Shown here: one piece after another, positions 1 to 6,283 of the stretch
Position numbering within the stretch: position 1 is the first letter of the stretch
How the letters are laid out: each line of letters opens with the position of its first letter
NCBI GenBank assembly: GCA_017547865.1
Contig: JAFYOA010000089.1
Coordinates: forward strand, 1-6,814
DNA length: 6,814 nt
Direction of reading: 5' to 3'
Source of the DNA: Clostridia bacterium
GTDB lineage: Bacteria; Bacillota_A; Clostridia; Oscillospirales; Acutalibacteraceae
Translations under genes and position numbers: made by a program
The notes under the pieces: generated by a model
Told to the model about the DNA's origin: nothing
Database searches by the model: none
Seen by the model: only the letters and a program-made list of their open reading frames with translations

Positions 1-675
1 CACGGGGCAGGCGGGCATGGTTTCGGGTTTTACGGCCTTATAACGGGCAGCCACTTCTGCCATTTTGCCGGCAATCTCTTCGGTCAGTTCTGCTTTGTTC
101 AGGCTGCCGAAGTTGTACTGCTCGTACAGCTCCACGCTCTGTTCTTCACCGTTAAAGGTGGGAATGGCTTCCACCATGGCATCGTAGCGGGTCTGGGTTT
201 TGCACAGGCCGCGGCTGTTCTGCACGGTCTCGGTGTGCTTGTTGATGAAGATCTCCACCGCGTTCAGGGCGGCGTTTTCCAGGGTATCGGCGGCAAACAC
301 TGCCTCGGCGATCAGTGCAGCCAGGTCGGTGGGTTCGTAATCCTTAAAGTTGCTTTCCACTTCGTATGAACCGGTTTCTCCGGCGGGCAGGGTGTAGCTC
401 TTATTATTGATGAGCAGCGCCTTGGCTACTGCGTCACAAATGTTCTTTTCAATCTGCTCCGGGGTGGTGGAGGGGTACACGAAGAACTGGGAATCACCCT
501 TGTATTCGCCGTGATCCACATACACCGTCACTTCTTTGTCGCAGGTATCGGTGCGGCGCACGGTTTCCAGCTTGCCTTTTACAAAGAAAAGCTCGCAGCT
601 TTCCTTTTTGTGTACGTTGATCTTGTAATCGCTGACCTGCGGATTTTTCTGCAGCAGTTCTGTAATGATGTTCAT
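1..675 (-). CDS. tldE: TldE/PmbA-like subunit of the TldD/TldE metallopeptidase, 5' part only
   Basis: An open frame runs from ATG at 675 to the window edge without a stop and gives the first 225 residues. Family members are about 440-450 residues, so roughly half is present. The protein starts MNIITELLQKNPQVSDYKIN and continues with an N-terminal alpha/beta domain typical of the PmbA/TldD family. No HExxxH motif appears in this half, as expected for the TldE/PmbA partner, which lacks the zinc site. The start overlaps the tldD stop as ATGA, and an AAGGTGA ribosome site at 683-689 lies 7 bases upstream inside tldD, so translation is probably coupled. In the known family, TldD and TldE form a heterodimer that degrades unfolded or leader peptides in the cytoplasm; in E. 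coli it matures microcin B17 and degrades CcdA. The assignment rests mainly on position after tldD and general sequence character. The missing C-terminal half would settle it. Confidence 0.85.
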   Translation of the reverse strand, partial: MNIITELLQKNPQVSDYKINVHKKESCELFFVKGKLETVRRTDTCDKEVTVYVDHGEYKGDSQFFVYPSTTPEQIEKNICDAVAKALLINNKSYTLPAGETGSYEVESNFKDYEPTDLAALIAEAVFAADTLENAALNAVEIFINKHTETVQNSRGLCKTQTRYDAMVEAIPTFNGEEQSVELYEQYNFGSLNKAELTEEIAGKMAEVAARYKAVKPETMPACPV

Positions 676-2072
676 CCCAGCTTCACCTTCGCTTTCAGTG
701 CGGGGCCGCCGTCGCTTACACGGACCCATTCTTTGTAACCCTTGCCGCAGCTGCCGGAACCGATGACTTTGAAATCATCGGAGACCATGGAGATGGATTT
801 GAGAAGATCCGGCACATAGCCGCTCATCACCACGGGAGAAACGTAATTGTCCGTCAGCTTGCCGTTCACGATCTCAATGCCGTATTCCGCCACGCACTGA
901 ATGGCCCAGTTCTTGGGGTCTTCCATGCCGTTGTTGGTTTCGAACAGCATATAGCCGTGGTCGATGGAGGCGATCATATCTTCCAACTTATCGGTGCCTT
1001 TTTCGAAGAAGGTGTTGGTCATGCGGGAATAGGCCTTGCGGCGGGAGGATTCCCGGCGGCCGTTGCCGGTGGGGGGCAGCCCCAGCTGGGTGGCAGAGGC
1101 CAGGTCCGAAATGCCGGTGACCAGAATGCCGTCTTTGATGATCTGGGTATCGCCGGCCAGCACGCCGTCGTCATCGAAGAAGTAGCTGGCGGCACTCAGG
1201 GCAGCGGCAGCACCATCGCGCATGTTCACAATGGGAGAAGCCACGTACTTGCCTACAAATTCCTTGGCAAGGGCGCGGTCTTTCACAAACTGGTCCAGTT
1301 CCACGCCATGGCCAAAGGCTTCGTGGGCGATCAGACCGGTGATGGAAGGATCGGTGATCACATCGTAGACGCCGGGGGTAATGGGCTTGGCCAGGGTGAG
1401 GTTGTGGGCCTTTTTCAGCAGGCTTTCTGCACGGCCGGGCAGATCTTCCAGCACCTTGCCCATGGTGTGGTCGTAGGCACCTTCGCGCACCTGCACCACC
1501 TTGTCGTTTTCTTTGTAAACCGCCAGCATGTGGCCGTTGATCCAGGCGTAGTTCTGGTCCAACTCGCGGTTGGCAGAGACAAACAGCTTGGAAACTTCCA
1601 CGGAACCCAGCATCACAATGGCGTTGAGAATATGCTTGCTTTTGTTCAGCAGTTCGTCTTTCAAATTTTTGCAGTAATCCAGCAGCTGTTCTTCGGTATA
1701 GTCCTGCAGGTCGGTGGGGCGGGCAAAAGACTGCACCAGGGGCTCGTCGCTCAGGTTTACTTCACCGATGGTATTGCCCAGCAGCTTCTCATTCAGGGTG
1801 AAGGCCGCAGAAATCTTCTCTGCCAGGGCGGGAATATCACCGCCGATATCGTCCAGCGAGTACTCGAAAAAGACATTGCCGTTGCTCATTTTTACCACAA
1901 AACCACATTCGGTATCGCGGCCGGCGCTGATATTGGATGTATTGCGGTCCTCGCGGATGGTTCTGGCGTTGATATCCACACCCAGCACACTGACATACTT
2001 GTAGTGCTGCTGCAGCGCGGCCACCAGTTCCTTCGCGGCAGAACGCTTTTCGTTCAAAAATCCGGAAAACAT
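672..2072 (-). CDS. tldD: TldD-family zinc metallopeptidase
   Basis: A 466-residue protein, close to the usual 460-480 of TldD. The zinc motif HEAFGH sits at residues 250-255 (H250, E251 catalytic, H255) inside the family signature GLIAHEAFGHGVELD. The third zinc ligand expected in the family, a cysteine near the C-terminus, is visible as C442 in GSCGKG. The C-terminal segment SDGGPALKAKVKLG replaces the more usual GQ..PV form but keeps the G-P turn. There is no signal peptide, so it is cytoplasmic. The start at 2072 follows AGAAGG (2079-2084) with a 6-base gap. An extended -10 promoter lies just upstream. The stop overlaps the tldE start by four bases (ATGA), which fits a heterodimer made in equal amounts. 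The family function is proteolysis of short or unfolded peptides fed into the chamber formed with TldE; the substrate in this organism is unknown. Confidence 0.95.
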   Translation of the reverse strand: MFSGFLNEKRSAAKELVAALQQHYKYVSVLGVDINARTIREDRNTSNISAGRDTECGFVVKMSNGNVFFEYSLDDIGGDIPALAEKISAAFTLNEKLLGNTIGEVNLSDEPLVQSFARPTDLQDYTEEQLLDYCKNLKDELLNKSKHILNAIVMLGSVEVSKLFVSANRELDQNYAWINGHMLAVYKENDKVVQVREGAYDHTMGKVLEDLPGRAESLLKKAHNLTLAKPITPGVYDVITDPSITGLIAHEAFGHGVELDQFVKDRALAKEFVGKYVASPIVNMRDGAAAALSAASYFFDDDGVLAGDTQIIKDGILVTGISDLASATQLGLPPTGNGRRESSRRKAYSRMTNTFFEKGTDKLEDMIASIDHGYMLFETNNGMEDPKNWAIQCVAEYGIEIVNGKLTDNYVSPVVMSGYVPDLLKSISMVSDDFKVIGSGSCGKGYKEWVRVSDGGPALKAKVKLG

Positions 2073-2078
2073 AGGATC

Positions 2079-2084
2079 CCTTCT
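2079..2084 (-). promoter_or_regulatory. Ribosome binding site of tldD
   Basis: AGAAGG stands 6 bases before the ATG at 2072, which supports this start for tldD. Confidence 0.75.
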
Positions 2085-2101
2085 TTCAAATTATTGGTTT
2101 A

Positions 2102-2129
2102 AGTATAACATATTTTGGTGGAAAAGCAA
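2102..2129 (-). promoter_or_regulatory. Promoter of tldD-tldE (extended -10)
   Basis: On the minus strand, TTGCTT (2124-2129) and TATACT (2102-2107) are separated by 16 bases. A TG one base before the -10 makes an extended -10 (TGT-TATACT), which compensates for the weak -35. Transcription would start near 2095, about 23 bases before the tldD ATG. It lies between the hydrolase stop and tldD, so the peptidase pair can be expressed independently of the upstream gene. This is motif reading only; no start site has been mapped. Confidence 0.65.
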
Positions 2130-2144
2130 TGTTTTGCGCAGCGC

Positions 2145-2906
2145 TTACAGAGCAAGCTCTGCACACACCGGGTAATGGTCGGAAAGATAGATGCCGTTCT
2201 TTTCATCTTCCCATGTCTGCACCTGCTGTACTTTCTCTGCCAGAACATCGGACATATAGATGTAATCGATTTTGGGAGGCGGCGTGCGGCGGCCAAAATT
2301 ATGGAACGTGCCCGCAATGTTGGCGGTGACATCCTGAATGCCGGGGTGGTTGTTGCAGATGGTGATGGATTCTTCTTCGGGCAATGCATTGAAATCGCCC
2401 AGAATGACCACGGGGTGCCCATCGCGGCTGTGGTAGCTTTCTGTAAAATCCAAAGCGGCCTGTATGCCGGCCACCCGTGCTTCGGCAGAGATATGATCCA
2501 GATGCAGATTAAACACCCGCAGAACGGTTTTGCTTTGCTTGTGGCGCACCAGTGCCTGCACGCAAATGCGGGGGCAGTCGCTTTGGTGTGCGTAGCGGGA
2601 ACCCGGCAGATAGGGGGTGGGGCTGAGCCAGATGGTCTCGAACCCAAGCAGCTGGCAGGTCTCTTTGCGCACCGCGGTAAAAAGCCCTTCGCCGTCGTAA
2701 TCGGTGTCGCGGGCCTGGCCAACCCAACTGTACTCTGTCAGCAGTTTTTCCAGTACCTCCAGTTCCTGAGGTACCACTTCCTGAAAAGCAATGACATCCG
2801 GCTGTTCGGCTTTGATTTTATCGTAGATCATACCAACACGGTGAATAAAGCTGTTGGCACCGTCTTTATCGTATACACAGCGCAAATTGTAGGTGGTGAT
2901 TTTCAT
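2145..2906 (-). CDS. Endonuclease/exonuclease/phosphatase (EEP) family hydrolase
   Basis: A 253-residue metal-dependent phosphoesterase of the DNase I/EEP fold. The catalytic set is complete and in order: N7 in TYNLR, E43 in AFQEV, H135 in NLHLDH, D171 and N173 in LGDFNA, D214 in KIDYIY, and D243-H244 in LSDHYPV. There is no signal peptide or added domain, so it is probably cytoplasmic. Members cleave phosphodiester or phosphomonoester bonds in nucleic acids, inositol phosphates or lipids; the motifs do not tell which. An upstream in-frame extension to 3008 exists, but the ATG at 2906 is preferred. It is 7 bases from a perfect AAGGAGG, it opens directly on the first beta strand of the fold, and the promoter start site near 2922 lies inside the longer version. 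tldD follows 72 bases downstream on the same strand with no clear terminator between, so some read-through is likely. Confidence 0.93.
   Translation of the reverse strand: MKITTYNLRCVYDKDGANSFIHRVGMIYDKIKAEQPDVIAFQEVVPQELEVLEKLLTEYSWVGQARDTDYDGEGLFTAVRKETCQLLGFETIWLSPTPYLPGSRYAHQSDCPRICVQALVRHKQSKTVLRVFNLHLDHISAEARVAGIQAALDFTESYHSRDGHPVVILGDFNALPEEESITICNNHPGIQDVTANIAGTFHNFGRRTPPPKIDYIYMSDVLAEKVQQVQTWEDEKNGIYLSDHYPVCAELAL
2148..2161 (-). other. Short inverted repeat at the 3' end of the hydrolase gene
   Basis: CAGAGC and GCTCTG form a 6-base inverted repeat with a 2-base centre (5 pairs with a 4-base loop as RNA) over the last codons. No T run follows on the minus strand, so I do not call it an intrinsic terminator. 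Confidence 0.3.
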
Positions 2907-2913
2907 CCCAATC

Positions 2914-2920
2914 CCTCCTT
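2914..2920 (-). promoter_or_regulatory. Strong ribosome binding site of the EEP hydrolase
   Basis: A perfect AAGGAGG lies 7 bases before the ATG at 2906. It decides the start against the in-frame upstream codons. Confidence 0.9.
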
Positions 2921-2928
2921 TTTCATCC

Positions 2929-2957
2929 ATTGTAATGCCGGGAGGTTTGGTTGTCAA
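2929..2957 (-). promoter_or_regulatory. Promoter of the EEP hydrolase
   Basis: A consensus -35 TTGACA (2952-2957) and TACAAT (2929-2934) are separated by exactly 17 bases on the minus strand. The predicted start near 2922 leaves a leader of only about 16 bases, most of it the ribosome site. This is the strongest sigma-A-type match in the left half. Its -35 faces that of the transporter promoter, 13 bases away. Confidence 0.85.
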
Positions 2958-2970
2958 TTGTATTTCTTTC

Positions 2971-2999
2971 TTGCCTTTCGCGGTGGGTCGTGCTATACT
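2971..2999 (+). promoter_or_regulatory. Promoter of the EamA transporter
   Basis: TTGCCT (2971-2976), a 17-base spacer and TATACT (2994-2999) with TGC directly before it form an extended -10 promoter. The predicted start near 3006 gives a leader of about 25 bases before the GTG at 3031. It also makes the longer upstream reading frame untranslatable from this transcript. Confidence 0.8.
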
Positions 3000-3030
3000 C
3001 ATATTCAATGAATTTTGTGGAAGTGATGTT

Positions 3031-3930
3031 GTGACAACCGAAAAAAAGGCAATGTTGGCAGCGTGTGTGGCTTTCTCTATTTTTGGCTTAAGCTATCTAT
3101 TCTCTAAAACAGCCATGGAAGTAGCCGAGCCCATGATTTTGCTGTGTGTGCGTTTTTCCGTTACTTTTATCTTGCTGAATCTGCTGGTGCTGTTCCGGGT
3201 GATGAAGCTGAACCTGAAAAATAAAAATCTGCTGGGTTTGATCCTGCTGGGCATTATTCAGCCGGTGCTTTATTTTGTGTTTGAAAATTACGGGCTGAAA
3301 TACACCACCACCTCGTTTACGGGGCTTATTTCTTCCATCAGTCCTATTTTTACCGCCCTGCTGGGCGTGGTGATGCTGCGCGAAAAGCCGAACCTGAAGC
3401 AGTGGGTGGGCATTGGGCTTTCCATTACCGGTGTTATGATGGTTTCGCTTGGCTCTACCGGCGGTGTGAATACCCCCATTGGCTGCCTGTGCTTGCTGCT
3501 GGCTTATTTGATGGGTGCGCTTTACAACGTGCTGGTGCGTAAGCTTTCCAAAGAATTTTCTGCCTTTGAAATCACCTATGTAATGTTCACCGTGGGCGTG
3601 GCTTTTTTTGCGGTGCTGGCGTTTGTTACCCACGGCAGCCAGACCGTTCCCATGATCACCACTGCCCTTGGAAGCGGAAAATTCATTGTTTCCTGCCTGT
3701 ATTTGGGCGGTGCGGCTTCGGTGGGCGCTTATATGCTGGGCAATTATGCTTTGGGGCATCTGCCGGTTACCCGGGCTTCGGTGTTCAACAGTTTTGCCAC
3801 CATCGTGTCTATCCTCTCCGGCGTAATCATTATGCGCGATCCTTTCACCTGGGTAAGCGCGCTGGCTTTTGCGCTGATTTTGCTGGGCGTGTGGAGCGTG
3901 AACTATTTTGCGGAAAAAGAACCTGCATAA
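3031..3930 (+). CDS. EamA/DMT-superfamily transporter, ten membrane helices
   Basis: A 299-residue integral membrane protein made of two EamA repeats of about 130-140 residues. Hydrophobic segments recur throughout with short polar loops, and ten helices can be counted. The first repeat ends in the family pattern LREKPNLKQWVGIGLSITGV, and the second in the matching RDPFTWVSALAFALILLGV. Members of the drug/metabolite transporter superfamily export or import small metabolites; the substrate cannot be read from sequence. The start is taken as GTG 3031, because GGAAG (3019-3023) lies 7 bases upstream and the predicted transcript begins near 3006, after the more upstream in-frame starts. An ATG at 3052 is possible but has poor ribosome-site spacing and would trim the first helix. 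A zinc-ribbon membrane gene begins 23 bases after the stop with no terminator between, so the two are probably co-transcribed. Confidence 0.93.
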   Translation: MTTEKKAMLAACVAFSIFGLSYLFSKTAMEVAEPMILLCVRFSVTFILLNLLVLFRVMKLNLKNKNLLGLILLGIIQPVLYFVFENYGLKYTTTSFTGLISSISPIFTALLGVVMLREKPNLKQWVGIGLSITGVMMVSLGSTGGVNTPIGCLCLLLAYLMGALYNVLVRKLSKEFSAFEITYVMFTVGVAFFAVLAFVTHGSQTVPMITTALGSGKFIVSCLYLGGAASVGAYMLGNYALGHLPVTRASVFNSFATIVSILSGVIIMRDPFTWVSALAFALILLGVWSVNYFAEKEPA

Positions 3931-3953
3931 ATAAAGAAAGAAGTGTGAACTGT

Positions 3954-4733
3954 ATGTTTTGCCCCAACTGTGGTACAAAATTGCCCGATGGCGGACGTTT
4001 CTGTCCCCACTGCGGAACGGATACGGCTGTTCCAAATTCCCCGGCACGGCCTCCCGTACCCCCGCCGGTGCTCTATGAACCTGGCCCGGTGCCGGCTGCA
4101 CCGAAAAAGAAAAAAACCAACAAAGGCCTCATCATCGGCCTTTCTGTCGCCAGCGGCGTGCTGGTGCTGCTCATTGCCGTGGCGATCGTTCTTTTCCTGC
4201 TGCTGGGCGGCGGAAAAACCCCCACCATGACGTATAAGGGCATGACATTCTCTTACGGTATGGAGATCGACCTGGATAAGCTGGAGCGGAAGTTCCCCGG
4301 AATGGAAGGGTCGGGCAGAGGCGACTACCTGCTGGATGATGATGTGCGGCTCTTTTTGCGGGAGGACAGAGAAACCGGAAAGCTTACATTGGCGTATATT
4401 GCTTTGACCGGCGAGAGTTCCGCAAAAATTAACGGCGTGAGCGTGGGCGATTCCGAGCGCAGCTTCTGCGCGGCTTTCCCCCAGGCGGAGCACCCCACCG
4501 ATATGATTGGCGGCACCGTGCATGAGAACCAGTATATCTATTATCTTTGGAAAGGCAAGACGTTCTCCTATGCCGAATACCAGGACCAGATGATGGCGTA
4601 CCGACTGGAAGGAAACGAGCTGGCGGCGAACTCCATGCGCCTGGAAGCCCTGATGGTGCAGGCCTATGTGGAAGACGGCGAAGTTACCCGGATCTTTTTT
4701 GGCGATACAATGGCCCTGACGATGATGCGATAA
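3954..4733 (+). CDS. Zinc-ribbon protein with one membrane helix and an outer domain
   Basis: A 259-residue protein with a clear layout. The N-terminal zinc ribbon has two CxxC knuckles (C3-C6 and C17-C20, as CPNC and CPHC). A proline-rich linker follows (about 24-50), then a basic stretch KKKK (51-54), one membrane helix (about 58-84) and an outer domain to the end. The basic stretch before the helix places the ribbon in the cytoplasm and the C-terminal part outside. The outer domain starts TMTYKGMTFSYGMEIDLDKL and aligns without gaps to the lipoprotein encoded at 6360. The ATG at 3954 is preferred because it puts the zinc ribbon at the very N-terminus; AGAAG lies 10 bases upstream. A GTG at 3945 is a minor alternative. 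Such proteins are common in Clostridia, usually without a known role; envelope sensing or assembly is only a guess. It follows the EamA gene and ends at a strong terminator. Confidence 0.88.
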   Translation: MFCPNCGTKLPDGGRFCPHCGTDTAVPNSPARPPVPPPVLYEPGPVPAAPKKKKTNKGLIIGLSVASGVLVLLIAVAIVLFLLLGGGKTPTMTYKGMTFSYGMEIDLDKLERKFPGMEGSGRGDYLLDDDVRLFLREDRETGKLTLAYIALTGESSAKINGVSVGDSERSFCAAFPQAEHPTDMIGGTVHENQYIYYLWKGKTFSYAEYQDQMMAYRLEGNELAANSMRLEALMVQAYVEDGEVTRIFFGDTMALTMMR

Positions 4734-4740
4734 GGAAAGA

Positions 4741-4766
4741 AGGAGCGGTTTCTGCCGCTCCTTTTT
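4741..4766 (+). terminator. Intrinsic terminator after the zinc-ribbon gene
   Basis: AGGAGCGG (4741-4748) pairs with CCGCTCCT (4755-4762) around a 6-base loop and is followed by a T run to 4766. It lies 7 bases after the stop and closes the EamA/zinc-ribbon unit. Confidence 0.92.
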
Positions 4767-4778
4767 ATGTGGTAAGAA

Positions 4779-4807
4779 TTGACAAACCATGGTGAGCGTG
4801 CTACACT
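4779..4807 (+). promoter_or_regulatory. Promoter of the YegP-like gene
   Basis: A perfect TTGACA (4779-4784), a 17-base spacer and TACACT (4802-4807) preceded by TGC. It combines a consensus -35 with an extended -10, so it is probably strong. It sits only 12 bases after the preceding terminator. The predicted start near 4814 leaves a leader of about 40 bases. Confidence 0.88.
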
Positions 4808-4817
4808 TATAGCAAGA

Positions 4818-4834
4818 AAAACGCCGTTTTGGCG
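4818..4834 (+). promoter_or_regulatory. Leader hairpin or palindrome of the YegP-like gene
   Basis: Two overlapping symmetric elements lie right at the start of the predicted transcript. One is the DNA palindrome AAAACG-C-CGTTTT (4818-4830). The other is an RNA hairpin CGCC-GTTTT-GGCG (4822-4834) just before the ribosome site. The first could be an operator and the second a 5' stabilising stem. The hairpin has only four pairs, so both readings are tentative. Confidence 0.4.
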
Positions 4835-4854
4835 CAAGGGAAGGATTATTGATT

Positions 4855-5226
4855 ATGGCCAAGTTTGTTATTCGTACCGTAAATTCCGGCATTAAGTTCG
4901 ATCTCAAGGCTTCCAACGGCGAAGTCATTGCCACCTCTGAAGTGTACACCACCGAAGCCGCCTGCAAGAACGGCGTTGCCGCTGTGCAGAAGGCTGCTCC
5001 CGTTGCCAACGTGGAAGACCAGACCGTGGAAAACTTCGAGACCGTGACCCACCCCAAGTTTGAAATGTACACCGATAAGGCCGGCGAATATCGTTTCCGC
5101 CTGAAGGCCCGCAACGGCGAGATCATCGCTGTTTCCGAAGGCTATACCTCCAAGGCCGGCTGCGAAAACGGCATCGCCAGCGTGAAGAAGAACGCCGCCG
5201 AAGCCGAAGTGGTGACCGAAGCCTGA
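4855..5226 (+). CDS. YegP-family (DUF1508/UPF0339) protein with two tandem domains
   Basis: A 123-residue soluble protein built from two copies of the DUF1508 unit, residues about 3-47 and 68-113. They align with a single gap: both contain KF, then F-LKA-NGE-IA-SE-YT, then A-C-NG-A-V-K. The second copy matches the family pattern best (TDKAGEYRFRLKARNGEIIA, followed by SEGYTS), while the first is more diverged. E. coli YegP (about 110 residues) has the same doubled layout. The family's biochemical role is not known, and I do not assign one. There is no signal peptide. The start at 4855 follows the purine-rich AAGGGAAGGA (4836-4845) by 9 bases; the TTG at 4849 is too close to it. It is the first gene of a two-gene unit with the 75-residue protein 37 bases downstream. 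Confidence 0.93.
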   Translation: MAKFVIRTVNSGIKFDLKASNGEVIATSEVYTTEAACKNGVAAVQKAAPVANVEDQTVENFETVTHPKFEMYTDKAGEYRFRLKARNGEIIAVSEGYTSKAGCENGIASVKKNAAEAEVVTEA

Positions 5227-5250
5227 TTTTAACGCAAAAAATTGCTTAGC

Positions 5251-5254
5251 GAGG
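5251..5254 (+). promoter_or_regulatory. Ribosome binding site of the 75-residue protein
   Basis: GAGG lies 9 bases before the ATG at 5264, with an A-rich spacer. It supports this small frame as a real gene. Confidence 0.7.
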
Positions 5255-5263
5255 AAAAATACC

Positions 5264-5491
5264 ATGGATATTAAGGCTAAAGTGGAAGAAATCGTTGAAA
5301 AACTGCAGAAGGACAAGGACCTGGGCAAGAAGTTCGAAAAGGATCCCACCGCCGTGGTGGAAGATCTCATCGGTATCGACCTGCCCAACGACCAGATCAA
5401 CGGTGTGGTGGAAGCCGTAAAGGCCAAGCTGAACCTGGATAAGATCGGCGGCGCCCTGGGCGGCCTCGGCGGCCTGTTCGGCAAGAAGTAA
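5264..5491 (+). CDS. Small helical protein with a glycine-rich C-terminus, function unknown
   Basis: A 75-residue protein rich in K, E and D. The first 58 residues look wholly helical: an amphipathic helix (KVEEIVEKLQKDKDLGKKF), a KDP turn, then AVVEDLIGIDLPNDQINGVV and KAKLNLDK. The last 15 residues are glycine-rich (IGGALGGLGGLFGKK), hydrophobic and basic at the end. Similar proteins occur widely in Clostridia as hypothetical proteins; I know of no assigned function. The K-D-x-D-L / K-x-DP / GIDLP pattern recalls leader regions of Nif11- and nitrile-hydratase-type RiPP precursors, but no maturation enzyme lies next to it. There are no cysteines, serines or export signal. Codon use resembles that of the YegP-like gene, with many GAA, AAG and GGC codons, as in well-expressed genes. 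It shares that gene's promoter and ends at a strong terminator. Confidence 0.87.
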   Translation: MDIKAKVEEIVEKLQKDKDLGKKFEKDPTAVVEDLIGIDLPNDQINGVVEAVKAKLNLDKIGGALGGLGGLFGKK

Positions 5492-5506
5492 TAGCAAAAC
5501 ATAAAG

Positions 5507-5535
5507 AAAGAGGAAGCCGCGTGCTTCCTCTTTTT
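5507..5535. terminator. Bidirectional terminator between convergent genes
   Basis: An 11-pair stem, AAAGAGGAAGC (5507-5517) with GCTTCCTCTTT (5523-5533), has a 5-base loop and a T run to 5535 on the plus strand. On the minus strand the stem is followed by a T-rich tail too, so it can end both the 75-residue protein gene and the lipoprotein gene at 5541. Confidence 0.9.
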
Positions 5536-5540
5536 GTTTG

Positions 5541-6200
5541 TTATGAAATTGCTTCTTTTGCCGGATCATGCAGGGCGTAGGCGCCGGCGTTTACCGTTAC
5601 CAGCCAAAGGTCATCGATTCCGGCAGGCTCCACACGGATGAAAGGAAGTGCGGCGTCCGGGATCGAGAGATTTTTGATCGAGGCAAGCAGGTCTGCCGCA
5701 GCGGCGGTGCGGGGATTCGGCAGCATAAACTGCGGGTTGTACATCATCAGCATGGCAGCCGTCAGCTTTGCATCGGCAGAAGTGATTTCCGCGGGGGCGG
5801 CCCATGCGTACAGGCCGTCGGTTTCCGTGGCCGGGCTGCCGTAGGTTTCTTTCAGCGCAGCCAGCATGGCATTCAGGTTCTCATCGGTCACGGTGAACGA
5901 AACAGACGTGAGGACGCTGTCCAGCGGAAACAGATCCAGATCTTTGGCGGCGGTAAAGTGCAGCGTGCACCGGTGCGTGGGAACACCGAGGATTTCTCCA
6001 ATGTCCAAAGACGGAACCGTGTTCTCCGCCGGTACATCCAGGCTCAGCGCGGCATAGGTGTCTGCTTCGTTCATGCCGAATTGCAGATTTTCAATGGGGC
6101 ACGCATAAAGCTTCACGCCGGGGGTGCTCTCTTTTTGTGTGCAGCCCACCAGCAGAACGAACAGCAAACACAAAATGACAAGCATATATTTGCGTTTCAT
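5541..6200 (-). CDS. Putative lipoprotein, function unknown
   Basis: A 219-residue protein with a lipoprotein signal peptide: MKRK, a hydrophobic core, and a lipobox LVGC with the modified cysteine at residue 20. The mature part begins with a short polar linker. It has the pattern NLQFGMNEADTYAAL (38-52), then strand-rich segments, then ALKETYGSPATETDGLYAW (115-133). The FGM-xEA and YGxP-YxW pieces resemble many small Clostridia lipoproteins with a BamE/PepSY-like layout, but I cannot name the family. It should be anchored on the outer face of the cytoplasmic membrane. The start is ATG 6200, because AAAGGCGGTGA ends 8 bases upstream, close to a full anti-Shine-Dalgarno match. The in-frame GTG at 6212 lies inside that site. 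It has its own promoter and shares a terminator with the convergent gene. Confidence 0.85.
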   Translation of the reverse strand: MKRKYMLVILCLLFVLLVGCTQKESTPGVKLYACPIENLQFGMNEADTYAALSLDVPAENTVPSLDIGEILGVPTHRCTLHFTAAKDLDLFPLDSVLTSVSFTVTDENLNAMLAALKETYGSPATETDGLYAWAAPAEITSADAKLTAAMLMMYNPQFMLPNPRTAAAADLLASIKNLSIPDAALPFIRVEPAGIDDLWLVTVNAGAYALHDPAKEAIS

Positions 6201-6221
6201 AAATACATTCACCGCCTTTGT

Positions 6222-6239
6222 TATTCTAATTTAAGAATA
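6222..6239. repeat. Inverted repeat over the -10 of the lipoprotein promoter
   Basis: TATTCT (6222-6227) and AGAATA (6234-6239) form a 6-base inverted repeat with a 6-base spacer. One arm is the -10 hexamer itself and the other falls at about the transcription start. It might be an operator, but AT-rich repeats this short also arise by chance. Confidence 0.3.
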
Positions 6240-6261
6240 GCACATTGCAAAAAAATGTCAA
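6234..6261 (-). promoter_or_regulatory. Promoter of the lipoprotein gene at 5541-6200
   Basis: On the minus strand, TTGACA (6256-6261), a 16-base spacer and TATTCT (6234-6239) with TGC directly before it. This is a consensus -35 plus an extended -10. The predicted start near 6227 leaves a leader of about 27 bases. Confidence 0.8.
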
Positions 6262-6283
6262 CAATTTCATGGAAAATATATAC

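Noticed and set aside
957..2102. Long plus-strand open frame of 381 codons opposite tldD
   Set aside because: It is fully antisense to a gene with complete catalytic motifs. Its translation is low-complexity, rich in G, V, Q and H, and has no family motif.
2148..2161. Possible terminator after the EEP hydrolase
   Set aside because: The short inverted repeat lies inside the last codons and has no T run on the minus strand.
2907..3008. N-terminal extension of the EEP hydrolase by 34 residues
   Set aside because: It would start upstream of the predicted transcription start and has no ribosome site. AAGGAGG points to the ATG at 2906.
2115..3011. Plus-strand open frame of 298 codons opposite the EEP hydrolase
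   Set aside because: It mirrors a gene with all catalytic residues in place. It has no plausible ribosome site or domain, and its Q/H/G-rich composition is typical of an antisense shadow.
2893..3030. N-terminal extension of the EamA transporter
   Set aside because: The extension lies upstream of its own promoter and reads through the divergent promoter region. The GTG at 3031 has a suitable ribosome site and gives the normal family length.
3097..4101. Minus-strand open frame of 334 codons opposite the transporter
   Set aside because: The product is rich in H, Q, N and R, which is what the complement of a hydrophobic membrane gene gives, and it lacks any motif.
3903..5126. Minus-strand open frame of 407 codons
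   Set aside because: It crosses the zinc-ribbon gene, a terminator, a promoter and the YegP-like gene on the other strand, and shows no recognisable domain.
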